From T3Sed10-241 sp036796255 (GTDB lineage: Bacteria > Bacteroidota > Bacteroidia > Flavobacteriales_D > Cryomorphaceae), in the NCBI GenBank assembly GCA_036796255.1, contig DAIRDH010000013.1:1-64000 (forward strand): a DNA stretch of 64,000 nt. The letters are read 5' to 3'. The notes below the pieces were generated by a model. That model was not told the origin of the DNA, did not search any database, and was given only the letters and a program-made list of their open reading frames with translations. Shown piece after piece: positions 63,111 to 64,000 of this stretch; within the stretch, counting starts at the first letter, position 1; every line of letters begins with the position of its first letter. Made by a program: the position numbers and the translations under genes.

Positions 63111-63808
63111 TGTTTGCCGCCGCCTTCATACTTGGATTGGCGGGAAGCTTGCACTGCGTGGGCATGTGCGGTCCTATAGCCATGGCGGTACCTACGGGCA
63201 GCCGCGCTGCAGGACCCCGCGCGCTTGCTTATGGTCTTTACCATTTCGGCCGAATATCGGCATATGCGCTCTTGGGTTTCGTATTTGGCACCTTGGGTTA
63301 CGGACTCCACACGGCGGGCTTTCAGCAGGGCATGTCGATCGCGGCGGGCATGTTGATGCTCGGCTTTATCTGGCTGCCCAAAATAAAAGGACTCAGCCGC
63401 GTGGAAGGCCCGTTGTACAGCTTTCAGGCAAAAGTGCAGCGCTTTATGGCGAAGCGCCTCAAAGACCACCGGGCCCAGGCCGTGCTCGGACTGGGCTTTT
63501 TCAACGGATTCTTGCCCTGCGGCATGGTGTATATCGCCCTTGCCGGGGCCATTGCGAGCAACAGCCCTGCTGATGGCGCATTGTTTATGGCCACTTTTGG
63601 GCTGGGCACCGCTCCTGCGCTGTTTTTGCTGGCCTTTGGCAGCGCGGCCATTGCCACGCGCTACCGTCCGGCACTCATTCGGCTCGCGCCTTACCTCGCG
63701 AGCATCATTGCGATACTGTTCATACTGCGCGGCCTCGGCCTTGGTATTCCCTTCATCAGTCCGGAAGCAGGCTTTGTGGTATCGAGCGACAATCACTGCG
63801 CTCCATGA
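63110..63808 (+). CDS. SafE/TauE-like membrane protein of the cbb3 cluster
   Basis: 232 residues with about six hydrophobic segments. N-terminal GSLHCVGMCGPIAMA and central FFNGFLPCGMVYIALAGA match the 'sulfite exporter TauE/SafE' family, which in oxidase clusters is also called a cytochrome biogenesis protein and resembles the DsbD core. The Cys and His residues near GMCGP and LPCG suggest a metal or redox role; the substrate is not established. It overlaps FixH by one base and the next gene by 4 bp. Confidence 0.83.
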   Translation: MFAAAFILGLAGSLHCVGMCGPIAMAVPTGSRAAGPRALAYGLYHFGRISAYALLGFVFGTLGYGLHTAGFQQGMSIAAGMLMLGFIWLPKIKGLSRVEGPLYSFQAKVQRFMAKRLKDHRAQAVLGLGFFNGFLPCGMVYIALAGAIASNSPADGALFMATFGLGTAPALFLLAFGSAAIATRYRPALIRLAPYLASIIAILFILRGLGLGIPFISPEAGFVVSSDNHCAP

Positions 63809-64000
63809 AAGACTTGATCGAAAAATACCAGGCGCCCGTTCCGCGCTACACGAGTTACCCTACAGTGCCCAATTGGAATGACAGTCAATTTAATACCGAG
63901 AGCTATTTGCTGCGAATGCGTGACGCATTTGGCTTAAAGGCCATAGGAAATGCTTCAGCAAATGACCGCGGCATGGCGCTCTACATTCACCTTCCCTACT
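63805..64000 (+). CDS. hemN: Coproporphyrinogen III dehydrogenase HemN-like (partial)
   Basis: Only the first 65 residues are present; the gene runs off the right edge. PVPRYTSYPTVPNW and LYIHLPY match the HemN start, just before the radical-SAM Cys motif, which would follow outside the window. HemN makes protoporphyrinogen without oxygen, which fits its place after the cbb3 genes. It overlaps the SafE-like gene by 4 bp. Confidence 0.88.
   Translation, partial: MKDLIEKYQAPVPRYTSYPTVPNWNDSQFNTESYLLRMRDAFGLKAIGNASANDRGMALYIHLPY

Overview
The window is a draft scaffold from a Bacteroidota bacterium, most likely of the Flavobacteriales/Cryomorphaceae type. The evidence is several secreted proteins with type IX secretion (T9SS) C-terminal sorting domains (type A and type B/CHU_C), promoter boxes of the Bacteroidota form TAnnTTTG, a fused CcoNO cytochrome oxidase subunit, a bacillithiol-type deacetylase (BshB1) and KdsC, which implies lipopolysaccharide. 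Two runs of exactly 100 N (27223-27322 and 57315-57414) are scaffold gaps.

Layout. 1-5331: the tail of one T9SS protein, then two overlapping paralogous secreted proteins (lamin-tail-like domain, cysteine-framed repeats, CHU_C domain). 5592-9389: pheT and a PlsC-like acyltransferase. 9617-24076 (minus): one gene for a 4819-residue multidomain T9SS surface protein with 35 delta-60-type repeats. It lies divergent from a LuxR-type response regulator and a 7TMR-DISM histidine kinase (24297-27008), with a 9+9 bp palindrome in the shared intergenic region. 27047-30609: a small accessory patch with a beta-barrel-like protein spanning an assembly gap, a HEPN/MNT toxin-antitoxin pair, a PIN/UPF0175 toxin-antitoxin pair, a lipoprotein and the RNase P RNA gene. 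A 44-bp piece of the rnpB 3' end is duplicated 1.4 kb away. 30810-35571: a TrhO-type tRNA hydroxylase, an unknown protein, an SDR, and the divergent rimK/rimB-like and aspartoacylase-like genes. 36033-38720: another T9SS protein.

38872-47621 (minus) is a tightly packed ten-gene run: ccmB-ccmC-ccmD-ccmE-ccmF, a DUF2520 oxidoreductase, kdsC, a UbiA prenyltransferase, maf and bshB1. Opposite its start is a Crp/Fnr-family regulator (47755). 48641-53851 holds secreted proteins of low complexity or repeat type. 54150-64000 is a cbb3 oxidase cluster: a Usp-like gene, ccoI, ccoS, ccoNO, ccoQ, ccoP, ccoG, fixH/ccoH, a SafE-family membrane protein and the start of hemN. The ccm operon (haem attachment), the oxidase cluster (haem proteins and copper loading), the HemN-like protein and the Crp/Fnr regulator together form a microaerobic respiration region.

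The most notable points are the giant repeat protein with its adjacent two-component system and palindromic operator; the rnpB-end direct repeats bracketing a toxin-antitoxin patch; a scaffold gap that is almost certainly an overlap artefact; a CXXXY-type CcmE; and several genes whose promoter box sits only 4-6 nt before the start codon, suggesting leaderless mRNAs.
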